Origin: a bacterium
GTDB taxonomy: Bacteria; Zixibacteria; MSB-5A5; GN15; FEB-12
Reading direction: 5' to 3'
DNA length: 12,793 nucleotides
Assembly (NCBI GenBank): GCA_030640905.1
Contig: DAOWIM010000023.1
Span: 1-12,793, forward strand
This document shows positions 7,097-12,793 of the stretch, piece by piece; position 1 is the stretch's first letter; each line of letters opens with the position of its first letter. The translations under genes and the position numbers were made by a program. Under the pieces are notes generated by a model. The model did not search any database. It was not told the DNA's origin and was given only the letters and a program-made list of their open reading frames with translations.

Positions 7097-7129
7097 AAAA
7101 AAGGTGTGGTCGGCGTTCTATCGACCTAC
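7097..7129 (-). terminator. Candidate intrinsic terminator of the lptF-lptG-methyltransferase operon
   Basis: On the minus strand, GT-A-GGTCG pairs with CGACC-AC (7129-7106; 7 bp, one bulged A, 9-nt loop), followed by ACC and then six T (7102-7097). It lies about 73 nt past the methyltransferase stop, on its strand, and separates that operon from the protease gene. The stem is modest in strength. Confidence 0.5.
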
Positions 7130-7136
7130 ATCCTTA

Positions 7137-7164
7137 AGTATAACACTATATCGAGATTTGGCAA
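7137..7164 (-). promoter_or_regulatory. Candidate promoter upstream of the protease gene
   Basis: Minus strand: TTGCCA (7164-7159), a 16-nt spacer and TATACT (7142-7137), close to consensus. Initiation would be near 7130, giving a leader of about 150 nt that begins with the terminator-like hairpin at 7129-7097. If both are real the hairpin would act as an attenuator. More simply, one of the two signals is accidental. Confidence 0.3.
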
Positions 7165-7201
7165 GGCAGGAACCTGGCCCGGCTGGCAACAAGAATTGAA
7201 A

Positions 7202-7987
7202 CTATTCCGGTCGGCGAGCTTTCAGGGAGAACATCTGCGGATAATTCGGCGGTCCGCCGGGTGGATAGTACCAGCCATCTTTTTTGTACCAGTCTTTCGT
7301 CTTGGGATAGGCACACTCATTGAACTCATGGACAAATTCGATTTGCAGCCCTACCGCTATGAGGGGATTGATAATATCTGCCAGCGTATGCTGCCATTCA
7401 ACCATCTCATTCTGGATCATGTAATCCTTGTCGCAATAGTCGGGCTCGTCTCGGTATCGATACGGCCCCTTGTTGAAATAAGAGAAGTTCTCTTCCTCGA
7501 AAACAGTAGCAATCGGATGAAAATCTACGATATAGAAAAAGCCACCCGGTTTCAGGTGATCGGAGACAATCTTAGCCCATTTGCCAAGATCGGAAATCCA
7601 GCAATGGGTTCCATATGATTGAAAGATAATATCAAACTTGCGGTCGATCTTCCCCGCCAGGTCGAGCACATCGGAGCGGACGAAAGTCGCAGGCAAACCA
7701 GATTCCTCTTTTAGCGAGTTGGCACGTTCGATTGAACGGTCAGATATATCAACACCGGTAACGACAGCGCCCATCCGCGCCCAGGAGAAAGTGTCCAGAC
7801 CAAACTGGCACTGGAGATGAAGCAGATGCTTTCCTTTGACATCGCCGACCTCCTCAAGCTCAATGCTCTTGAGAGTGTTGTTGCCCTCAAGGAACTCTTT
7901 AACTTTGTAGTTCGGGTGATTGAAATGAACATCAGTCATCTCGTTCCAGGCGGTGCGGTTTTTTTCGTGTTCAGACAGGGACATCAT
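7202..7987 (-). CDS. Class I SAM-dependent methyltransferase
   Basis: Predicted cytoplasmic methyltransferase of 261 aa with a Rossmann-fold core. Motif I is LLHLQCQFGLDT (55-66), in which HLQCQ replaces the usual GxGxG start, a known variant in WNE...H-type methyltransferases. The acidic residue ending strand 2 is Asp80 in VTGVDIS. SDVLDL (105-110) and LKPGG (145-149) mark the following motifs. The C-terminal third, rich in Trp, Tyr and Pro (KDGWYYPPGGPP), is probably the substrate lid. The acceptor cannot be told from sequence. The gene is third in an operon with lptF and lptG: its first ATG overlaps the lptG stop as ATGA, so translation is probably coupled. The second codon is also ATG (7984) and sits 5 nt from GAGG, so it may be the real start. 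A lipid or envelope substrate is only a guess from context. Confidence 0.9.
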   Translation of the reverse strand: MMSLSEHEKNRTAWNEMTDVHFNHPNYKVKEFLEGNNTLKSIELEEVGDVKGKHLLHLQCQFGLDTFSWARMGAVVTGVDISDRSIERANSLKEESGLPATFVRSDVLDLAGKIDRKFDIIFQSYGTHCWISDLGKWAKIVSDHLKPGGFFYIVDFHPIATVFEEENFSYFNKGPYRYRDEPDYCDKDYMIQNEMVEWQHTLADIINPLIAVGLQIEFVHEFNECAYPKTKDWYKKDGWYYPPGGPPNYPQMFSLKARRPE

Positions 7988-9066
7988 TTCCTCGCCTTAA
8001 TCATGGCGATCAACCCCAGTAACAAAAAGGCCGCATTGACCCCCCAGGCGGCCAGTTCTTTGGGAATTCGCTCGTTGTAGCCCGCCGACTGAAGAGTGCG
8101 GAAAAGGACAAAGTAAATCAGCGAAATTATCGCCCCGCTCGCTACCGAAACGGCGATGCCTCCTCGGCGCGGATTGGAGGCGAACGGAATACATAACAGA
8201 ACAACCATGACAGTAGAGAGAGGATAGGCCAGCTTGATTTCCAGATCGACCGATTCCCGGACATGCGGAACGCCCGTGCGTTTCATGAGATCGATATAGT
8301 TTTTCAGTTCCAGATATCCCATGTCTTCGGGTTTGCCGAGACGTCGCGCGAAATCATCCGGCTCTTCTTCGATATCAGCCAGTACGAGAGTGTCAAATTC
8401 GTTATATGTTTCACCGACTCGGGTGGTAAAGCTACGCTCGACACCATCAACCGCCAGCCAACAGAAACCATCGTAGATGAGTTTGTTAGCCGTGATGATT
8501 TGGCTGAGATGGTTTTTTTCAGTACGATACACTTTGATGTCGGTGCCTTCTTTGCGGGCGACATTGAACGAACCCAGAACATAGAAGTAGCCCGGTGCGA
8601 TCTGCCGGTAGATGTTGGATACTCGCGCGGTGTGAGCGCGTGACCGGTTCTCGATTGTGAATTCTTTGATCTCAACTCGTCTCTTGTTAGCCGAAGGGAA
8701 TATGAATTCGTTGTAGTAGAAATGACCAACCGATGCCAGCACCGCCACCGCCAGAAACGGGAGAGACAGACGGTAGAGCGACAGGCCGGATGCTTTCATA
8801 GCCAGAATCTCGTTCTTGCGAGCCAGCATCGACAGTGAGAAAAGGAGAGCCAGCAGAACAAACATGGGTAGGAACGATTTTATCACCCAGCCGCCAAAAT
8901 AGACGTAGTATTCCAGGATGCTGATGAAGGGAACATCGTTATCGATAAAGTCCCGTAATTCCTCCACGGCGTTAATCACGATTATGGTCAACCCGATTGC
9001 AATCGTTACCACCAACAGGGCGAGGAAAAACTGAGAGAGTAAATAGCGATCAAGTTTCTTTATCAT
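7984..9066 (-). CDS. lptG: LPS export permease, LptG/YjgQ family
   Basis: Inner-membrane subunit of the LptB2FG transporter, which extracts lipopolysaccharide and passes it to LptC/LptA. The protein has 360 aa, the usual length. It begins MIKKLDRYLLSQFF, the typical amphipathic start, with transmembrane helices near residues 12-33, 55-85 and 95-115, a periplasmic beta-jellyroll (about 120-265), then helices in the last 85 residues. Family marks include RKNEILAMKASGLS (coupling-helix region) and NPRRGGIA before the fifth helix. An in-frame ATG at 9174 would extend it by 36 aa, but that segment lies inside the end of lptF and is not membrane-like. The ATG at 9066 is 2 nt past the lptF stop and has AGGCGG 8 nt upstream, so it is chosen. 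The lptF/lptG assignment rests on length and gene order. Confidence 0.9.
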   Translation of the reverse strand: MIKKLDRYLLSQFFLALLVVTIAIGLTIIVINAVEELRDFIDNDVPFISILEYYVYFGGWVIKSFLPMFVLLALLFSLSMLARKNEILAMKASGLSLYRLSLPFLAVAVLASVGHFYYNEFIFPSANKRRVEIKEFTIENRSRAHTARVSNIYRQIAPGYFYVLGSFNVARKEGTDIKVYRTEKNHLSQIITANKLIYDGFCWLAVDGVERSFTTRVGETYNEFDTLVLADIEEEPDDFARRLGKPEDMGYLELKNYIDLMKRTGVPHVRESVDLEIKLAYPLSTVMVVLLCIPFASNPRRGGIAVSVASGAIISLIYFVLFRTLQSAGYNERIPKELAAWGVNAAFLLLGLIAMIKARK

Positions 9067-9068
9067 CG

Positions 9069-10400
9069 TTAATGCCGCCTTACTTTTCGGAACCATGCAA
9101 AGATCGGTTTTTCCGTCACCACCACATACAACAGATACAGTCCGATTGATCCAAGCAGAATGTTGGCGCTCCACATGGCCCAGAATGGAGGCACCATGCC
9201 ACGGTCGGCCAAGTCTTCCCCGCCAATGAGGAATGCCCAGTATATGACGAACATCACGATTGAAATTGTGATCGCTATCGCCATACCGCCACGACGGGAC
9301 ATAACGCCCAGCGGCGCACCGATCAGCACGAAGGCCAGCGAAGCAGCCGGGATAGCATATTTCTTGTATATTTCTATTGAGTACTTCGCTACGATCCGCC
9401 GCTGCGCCGCAATCTGTTTCATGTTACGTTCAATATGTTTCACCAGAACATCGGCATCGCTTCGCAGCAAAGACATGGCCGCTGAATCAGTCAGCGCATC
9501 ACTGAGGGCGTAGGAGAACGTATCGGAAAACAAGTATGAGAACTTTGTGTTGAGCTGCCTGCTGATCTTATCATGGAAGGGACCAATCGCGATCTCAGCC
9601 CGGCTGACCTGGTCTTCCATCTGAGCAATCGGCATTTCGCGGTCGGTTCGGTATTCTGAATCGGTCCGTACCAGTTCCGAACCTGTCCCGGAAATATTGA
9701 TTACCTGTTGCTTGAAATCAACCCGGCGGTAGTTATCCGATTCCCTGGTATCAAGCGAATGCAACTCTCCGTTGAAAAGCGTGAACTGCATGTTGCGGCC
9801 GTTGTCGGTCATTTTCAGCAGGCCATGTTCGGCTACGATTATGCGCGGCTTAGTCTTATCCCGCGTATCGGTAATCCGTACACCATGTACTTCCGAGGTC
9901 GTGTGATCTACTTCATCAATCAACACCAGATAGCCGGGGATGTCGGTGATGAAAATACCCGATTTGAAAATAAGCGTCGGTCGCATTACAGAAATGTCAC
10001 CCCAAAGAACACGCGCCTGTTTGTTCAGGTCGGGAAGGACGCGGTCGTTGAACTCAATCATCAAGTACGTAACCACCGAGGCCGCCGCCAGAACCGGGAT
10101 TAGGATACGCAGGAGGTTGACCCCCGAGGATTTCATCGCCGTGACTTCGAAATCGGACGTCAACCGGCCAAAGGCCATCAACGTTGCTACCAGGACCGAC
10201 ATCGGGACCGACAGCGCCAGCATCCAGGCCAGGTTCAGCCCAATCAGTTCCAGCACAACCCAAAGGGCGAGGTCTTTGTCGAGCACATGGTCGATAATCT
10301 TGGGTACATAGTCGATAATCAGCAGGAATGTGATCGTAAAAAAGGCGAAAAGAAACGGAGCGATATGCTCCTTCAAAATGTAGCGACTGAGAATCTTCAT
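9069..10400 (-). CDS. lptF: LPS export permease, LptF/YjgP family, with enlarged periplasmic region
   Basis: Partner of LptG in the LptB2FG transporter of the inner membrane. Residues 1-120 hold the N-terminal amphipathic helix (MKILSRYILKEHIAPF) and three transmembrane helices, with SDFEVTAMKSSGV (82-94) as the coupling-helix motif that contacts the LptB ATPase. The periplasmic jellyroll follows (about 125-260), and three more helices lie at about 349-370, 374-394 and 405-425, with MSRRGGMAIA before the fifth. At 443 aa it is about 75 aa longer than E. coli LptF. The extra length appears to be a charged, helix-rich stretch at about 262-345 (MEDQVSRAEIA, DADVLVKHIERNMKQIAAQR) between jellyroll and fourth helix. 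First gene of the operon, 2 nt before lptG. A weak CAGG precedes the ATG. LptB, LptA and LptC are not in this window. Confidence 0.9.
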   Translation of the reverse strand: MKILSRYILKEHIAPFLFAFFTITFLLIIDYVPKIIDHVLDKDLALWVVLELIGLNLAWMLALSVPMSVLVATLMAFGRLTSDFEVTAMKSSGVNLLRILIPVLAAASVVTYLMIEFNDRVLPDLNKQARVLWGDISVMRPTLIFKSGIFITDIPGYLVLIDEVDHTTSEVHGVRITDTRDKTKPRIIVAEHGLLKMTDNGRNMQFTLFNGELHSLDTRESDNYRRVDFKQQVINISGTGSELVRTDSEYRTDREMPIAQMEDQVSRAEIAIGPFHDKISRQLNTKFSYLFSDTFSYALSDALTDSAAMSLLRSDADVLVKHIERNMKQIAAQRRIVAKYSIEIYKKYAIPAASLAFVLIGAPLGVMSRRGGMAIAITISIVMFVIYWAFLIGGEDLADRGMVPPFWAMWSANILLGSIGLYLLYVVVTEKPIFAWFRKVRRH

Positions 10401-10441
10401 AACCTGCCATCAATATATCCGTTATACCGGCGACTGCCAAC

Positions 10442-10469
10442 ATTATATTCCCGCCGTGCCGGAGCAAGT
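10442..10469 (-). promoter_or_regulatory. Candidate lptF operon promoter
   Basis: Minus-strand TATAAT (10447-10442) is a perfect -10. The -35 is weak: ACTTGC (10469-10464) at 16-nt spacing or TTGCTC (10467-10462) at 14. It would give a leader of about 35 nt before lptF and lies in the spacer shared with the divergent DinB-like gene. Confidence 0.35.
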
Positions 10470-10520
10470 TTTCGCTGGACAGGGCGAGGTTAATCGGTCA
10501 TTTTAATGCTGAGACGGGAA

Positions 10521-10527
10521 GGTGGAG
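10521..10527 (+). promoter_or_regulatory. Shine-Dalgarno that decides the DinB-like start
   Basis: GGTGGAG ends 6 nt before ATG 10534, an ideal spacing. An in-frame GTG at 10522 lies inside this site and so is an unlikely start. Confidence 0.6.
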
Positions 10528-10533
10528 AATCTG

Positions 10534-11031
10534 ATGAATCCTGAGGATCGCAATAATCTTATCAAGGCGTACGCTGAAGGTTACGCTGCGCTGCTGGCAG
10601 CACTCGATGAATTCCCTCGCACGATGTGGCGGTACAAACCGGCACCGGACAAATGGTCCCTTCATGACATTCTTGTGCATATGGCCGACGACGAGGTCAA
10701 CGGTTATATCCGACTGCGGGTGCTCTTGGCCGAACCGGGCAAGGAATTGATGGCCTACGATCAGGATGCCTGGGCGGACAGGCTTGACTATCAGAGTCAG
10801 GATGCCGAGGATGCGCTGGAGTTGTTCAGGTGCCTGCGCGTGTTGAATGGCCGGATGCTCCAGTCGTTGCCGGAGCAGGCGTGGACGCACACGGTGGAAC
10901 ACCCCGAAGCCGGTACTCAAACCCTGGAAGACTGGCTGGCGGCCTACTCCAAACATGTCCCGGTACATATCAACCAGATGCGCCGGATTTTCGAGGCGTG
11001 GCAAAAAGAAGAGGCGGCTGGGCAGTCGTGA
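10534..11031 (+). CDS. DinB/YfiT-like putative metal-dependent four-helix-bundle protein
   Basis: Small soluble protein of 165 aa, normal length for the DinB superfamily. The family hallmark is a divalent-metal triad of histidines on a four-helix bundle. Here His49 in HDILVHMADDE and His141/His145 in KHVPVHINQM are the likely ligands. The RYKPAPDKWSLHDILVHM stretch is typical of DinB_2 members. Members include thiol transferases (mycothiol- or bacillithiol-dependent), putative hydrolases and many proteins of unknown role; the substrate cannot be inferred here. Start ATG 10534 is preferred over GTG 10522 on Shine-Dalgarno grounds. It is divergent from lptF and 51 nt before the YhaM-like gene, so it may be transcribed with it or alone. 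Confidence 0.85.
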   Translation: MNPEDRNNLIKAYAEGYAALLAALDEFPRTMWRYKPAPDKWSLHDILVHMADDEVNGYIRLRVLLAEPGKELMAYDQDAWADRLDYQSQDAEDALELFRCLRVLNGRMLQSLPEQAWTHTVEHPEAGTQTLEDWLAAYSKHVPVHINQMRRIFEAWQKEEAAGQS

Positions 11032-11070
11032 TTCTTGAAAGCGGGAGTGGCAATGCGAACCGTTTCTGAC

Positions 11071-11076
11071 TATACT
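11071..11076 (+). promoter_or_regulatory. Possible -10 element placing the transcript start at the next ATG
   Basis: TATACT ends 6 nt before the ATG of the exonuclease gene, so a start at the usual distance would fall on the ATG. No Shine-Dalgarno is visible before that ATG. The -35 candidate TGGCAA (11048-11053, 17-nt spacer) is poor. Confidence 0.25.
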
Positions 11077-11082
11077 TAGAAT

Positions 11083-12030
11083 ATGGCCGACAAAAAAATC
11101 AACGAGTTCGTCAACGGTGATAAAATCACCGGTTATTTCGCGATCCGAAAAAAAACGGTCCGCGACTATTACAAAGGGCAATTCGTTTCTCTCGAAGTAG
11201 GCGATTGCAGCGGGCGGATCGATGGCGTCATCTGGGAGCCTGATCAGTTCAGCTTGGAGGAGTTGGCCGAGGGGATGGTGGTCAAGGCGCAGGGAACGGT
11301 TGGCGAATACCGAAACCGGTTGCAACTTGCTATTAGTCGCATCCGAGTAGCGAAAGATGATGAGTATTCCGCCGAAGATATCCTCCCCTTCTCCCCGCAA
11401 TCGGAACCGGAACGGCGGGCACGAATTATCGCGCTGACAGAGAAGGTCGAGAACAATTACATCAAGGCACTCATGCAATCGTTCTGGGATGATGAAGAGT
11501 TTTTCGATGCCTATCTCAAAGCGGCCGCCGGAAAACTATGGCACCATGCGACGGTCGGTGGGTTGTCGGAACATTCGGCCAATGTCGCCGAGCTGGCCAT
11601 GCGCGTAGCTTCCGGTTATGATTTTCTTGAGAAAGACCTGCTAATATTCGGAGGGCTTCTTCACGACGCCGGTAAGCTGGCATCGTATTCGGTCGGCACA
11701 ATGATTGACTTTACCGACGAAGGTCGTCTGCTCGGGCATATCTCGATGGCCGATGAATGGATCACCACCCGCGCTCGTACCATTGATGATTTCCCGCCGA
11801 AGTTGCTGGTCAAACTTCGCCATTTGATTCTGGCCCACCACGGCGAACTGGCCTACGCTTCCCCGGTTGTGCCGCAAATTCCGGAGGCGTTCGTTCTCTA
11901 CTACTGCGACGAAATCGACAGCAAGATGGGCGCGATCATTCGCATCCGCGACCGTCAGGATGGTGTCGGCTGGTCTGGCTACGTGAAGATGCTTGAACGG
12001 TTTCTCTATTTTGGCGAAGAGGAAAAGTGA
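11083..12030 (+). CDS. YhaM-like 3'-5' exoribonuclease (OB-fold plus HD domain)
   Basis: Predicted cytoplasmic metal-dependent nuclease that degrades RNA (and perhaps ssDNA) from the 3' end. The protein has 315 aa, close to B. subtilis YhaM (about 314). Residues about 12-92 form an OB-fold nucleic-acid-binding domain (FVSLEVGDCSGRIDGVIW). Residues about 150-290 form an HD phosphohydrolase domain with family motifs in order: HHATVGGLSEH (154-164), GLLHDAGK (191-198, catalytic His194-Asp195), GHI (218-220), AHHGE (251-255), SP (260-261) and YYCDEIDSKMG (273-283). All metal ligands appear present. No Shine-Dalgarno is visible. The ABC ATPase gene starts 4 nt after its stop, suggesting one transcript, though no functional link is obvious. 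Confidence 0.9.
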   Translation: MADKKINEFVNGDKITGYFAIRKKTVRDYYKGQFVSLEVGDCSGRIDGVIWEPDQFSLEELAEGMVVKAQGTVGEYRNRLQLAISRIRVAKDDEYSAEDILPFSPQSEPERRARIIALTEKVENNYIKALMQSFWDDEEFFDAYLKAAAGKLWHHATVGGLSEHSANVAELAMRVASGYDFLEKDLLIFGGLLHDAGKLASYSVGTMIDFTDEGRLLGHISMADEWITTRARTIDDFPPKLLVKLRHLILAHHGELAYASPVVPQIPEAFVLYYCDEIDSKMGAIIRIRDRQDGVGWSGYVKMLERFLYFGEEEK

Positions 12031-12034
12031 CACT

Positions 12035-12766
12035 ATGTCACAGTCTCGGTCGCTCCTGTCACTTCAGAATCTTTCCCGGCAAATCAACAGTAACGGCAAT
12101 GACAGGTCAATTGTCGATCACGTATCGTTTGAGTTTGAACGTGGTCGCATCTATAACATCCTCGGCCCATCCGGTTCGGGTAAGTCATCGCTGCTTCGAT
12201 TGATCAACCGTCTCGACGAAGCGACAGGTGGCGAGGTTTTGTTCCACGGCACCAGCATTACCGATCTCGACCCATGCGAGCTGCGACGACAGATCGGCTA
12301 TCTTTTTCAAGTACCGTACCTCTTTGAAGGCACGGTGCGTGACAACGTCCGCCATGCCTGCCCCGATATCACCGCCGACCGTGTCAATCAACTGGCCGAA
12401 CGAATTCAGATTGAACCGTCAATACTTGACAGCCCGGTTGACAACCTCTCGGAAGGTGAGAAACAACGCGTCGCCATAGCTCGATTGTTGGCAACCAATC
12501 CCGAAGTCATCCTGCTGGATGAACCAACCTCGGCGCTTGATCCGGCGCGCACTGAAACGATAGAAAAACTAGTCCGCAACATTGTTACCGAAGATAGCAT
12601 CACGGCGCTGATGGTTACACACAGCCCGGAGCAAGCAGTAAGGATGGGTGGCGAAACGTTGTTGCTGGTTGACGGATCTCTGATCGAACACGGATCGTCC
12701 ACCGACGTGGTCAACAATCCACAAACCGAACAGGGCCGTCGGTATCGGGAGAAAAAGTTGTCATGA
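12035..12766 (+). CDS. ABC transporter ATP-binding protein, FetA/YbbL/YjkB-like
   Basis: ATPase subunit of 243 aa powering a membrane transporter. Walker A GPSGSGKS (44-51), Q-loop Gln92 in YLFQVPYLF, signature LSEGEKQRVA (138-147), Walker B VILLDEP (158-164), D-loop SALD (166-169) and switch His196 are all present. The signature has LSEGE rather than LSGGQ; LSxGE forms are seen in the FetA/YjkB group. The segment LFEGTVRDNV after the Q-loop also fits that group, which pairs with a FetB/UPF0014 permease and is linked to metal export or stress. PstB-like phosphate ATPases are the main alternative. The preferred ATG 12035 follows the exonuclease stop by 4 nt, with GAGG about 12 nt upstream; an earlier in-frame ATG at 11993 lies inside that gene. 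Its stop overlaps the next start as ATGA. Confidence 0.9.
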   Translation: MSQSRSLLSLQNLSRQINSNGNDRSIVDHVSFEFERGRIYNILGPSGSGKSSLLRLINRLDEATGGEVLFHGTSITDLDPCELRRQIGYLFQVPYLFEGTVRDNVRHACPDITADRVNQLAERIQIEPSILDSPVDNLSEGEKQRVAIARLLATNPEVILLDEPTSALDPARTETIEKLVRNIVTEDSITALMVTHSPEQAVRMGGETLLLVDGSLIEHGSSTDVVNNPQTEQGRRYREKKLS

Positions 12767-12793
12767 CCACCCCCGGATACACTGAAGTCTTCC
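12763..12793 (+). CDS. Start of a gene cut by the window end, probably the partner permease
   Basis: An ATG overlaps the ABC ATPase stop (ATGA), the usual coupling for subunits of one transporter. Only ten codons are visible (MTTPGYTEVF), so identity rests on context alone; a FetB/UPF0014-type permease would be expected. It runs off the right edge. Confidence 0.55.
   Translation, partial: MTTPGYTEVF

Noticed and set aside
6980..7130. Cyclic-di-GMP (GEMM) or other known riboswitch before the protease
   Set aside because: A GNRA tetraloop hairpin is present, but I could not find the conserved GEMM core or another known aptamer core; only general structure remains.
7106..7618. A 170-codon open frame on the plus strand over the operon end and methyltransferase
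   Set aside because: It is antisense to a methyltransferase with clear motifs, and it starts inside the candidate terminator hairpin.
9069..9174. Long lptG starting at 9174 and overlapping lptF by 106 nt
   Set aside because: The extra N-terminal residues are not membrane-like, and the ATG at 9066 gives the normal LptG start, a Shine-Dalgarno and tight spacing.
10498..11478. A 326-codon open frame on the minus strand
   Set aside because: It lies opposite the DinB-like and YhaM-like genes, both of which carry clear family motifs, and its translation is rich in His, Arg and Pro with no recognisable domain.

Overview
The window looks like chromosomal DNA from an uncultured Gram-negative (diderm) bacterium, most likely of the candidate phylum Zixibacteria or a close relative in the FCB group. 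Three things suggest this. There is an LptF/LptG pair for lipopolysaccharide export. A secreted protein ends in two dockerin-like units of the form NxNGDxxxLVNxSDxTYLVxxLFGxPLGPxP, a pattern I associate with Zixibacteria-type genomes. There is also a soluble Hanks-type kinase fused to a TolB-N/FlgO-like domain and TPRs. The phylum assignment is inference from protein style, with no marker gene seen.

Layout. (1) 1-192: non-coding, with a long imperfect hairpin at 22-99. (2) 193-2577 (-): serine/threonine kinase with a TPR tail. It is divergent, across a 123-bp AT-rich spacer holding candidate back-to-back promoters, from (3) 2701-3987 (+): a GAF-PP2C (SpoIIE/RsbU-type) phosphatase. A divergent kinase and phosphatase suggest a phospho-signalling module. 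(4) 3988-4186: convergent spacer with GC-rich inverted repeats. (5) 4187-6979 (-): a large secreted metzincin protease with calcium-binding-type repeats, a six-bladed NHL-like propeller and dockerin-like C-terminal repeats. (6) 6980-7201: leader and terminator region. (7) 10400 to 7202 (-): a tight operon lptF, lptG, SAM-dependent methyltransferase, with a 2-nt gap and then a 4-nt ATGA overlap. (8) 10534-11031 (+): DinB/YfiT-like metal-binding protein, divergent from lptF. (9) 11083-12030 (+): YhaM-like OB-fold plus HD exoribonuclease. (10) 12035-12766 (+): FetA/YbbL/YjkB-like ABC ATPase, whose stop overlaps (ATGA) the start of a gene cut off by the window end, probably its permease.

Most genes are ordinary housekeeping or envelope genes. 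The parts most worth a second look are the divergent kinase/phosphatase pair and the architecture of the secreted protease: a CGV cysteine-switch-like motif before the metzincin domain, and a propeller that appears inserted into the last unit of a calcium-repeat array. I see no mobile element, CRISPR array, rRNA or tRNA, and no defence system that I can support.
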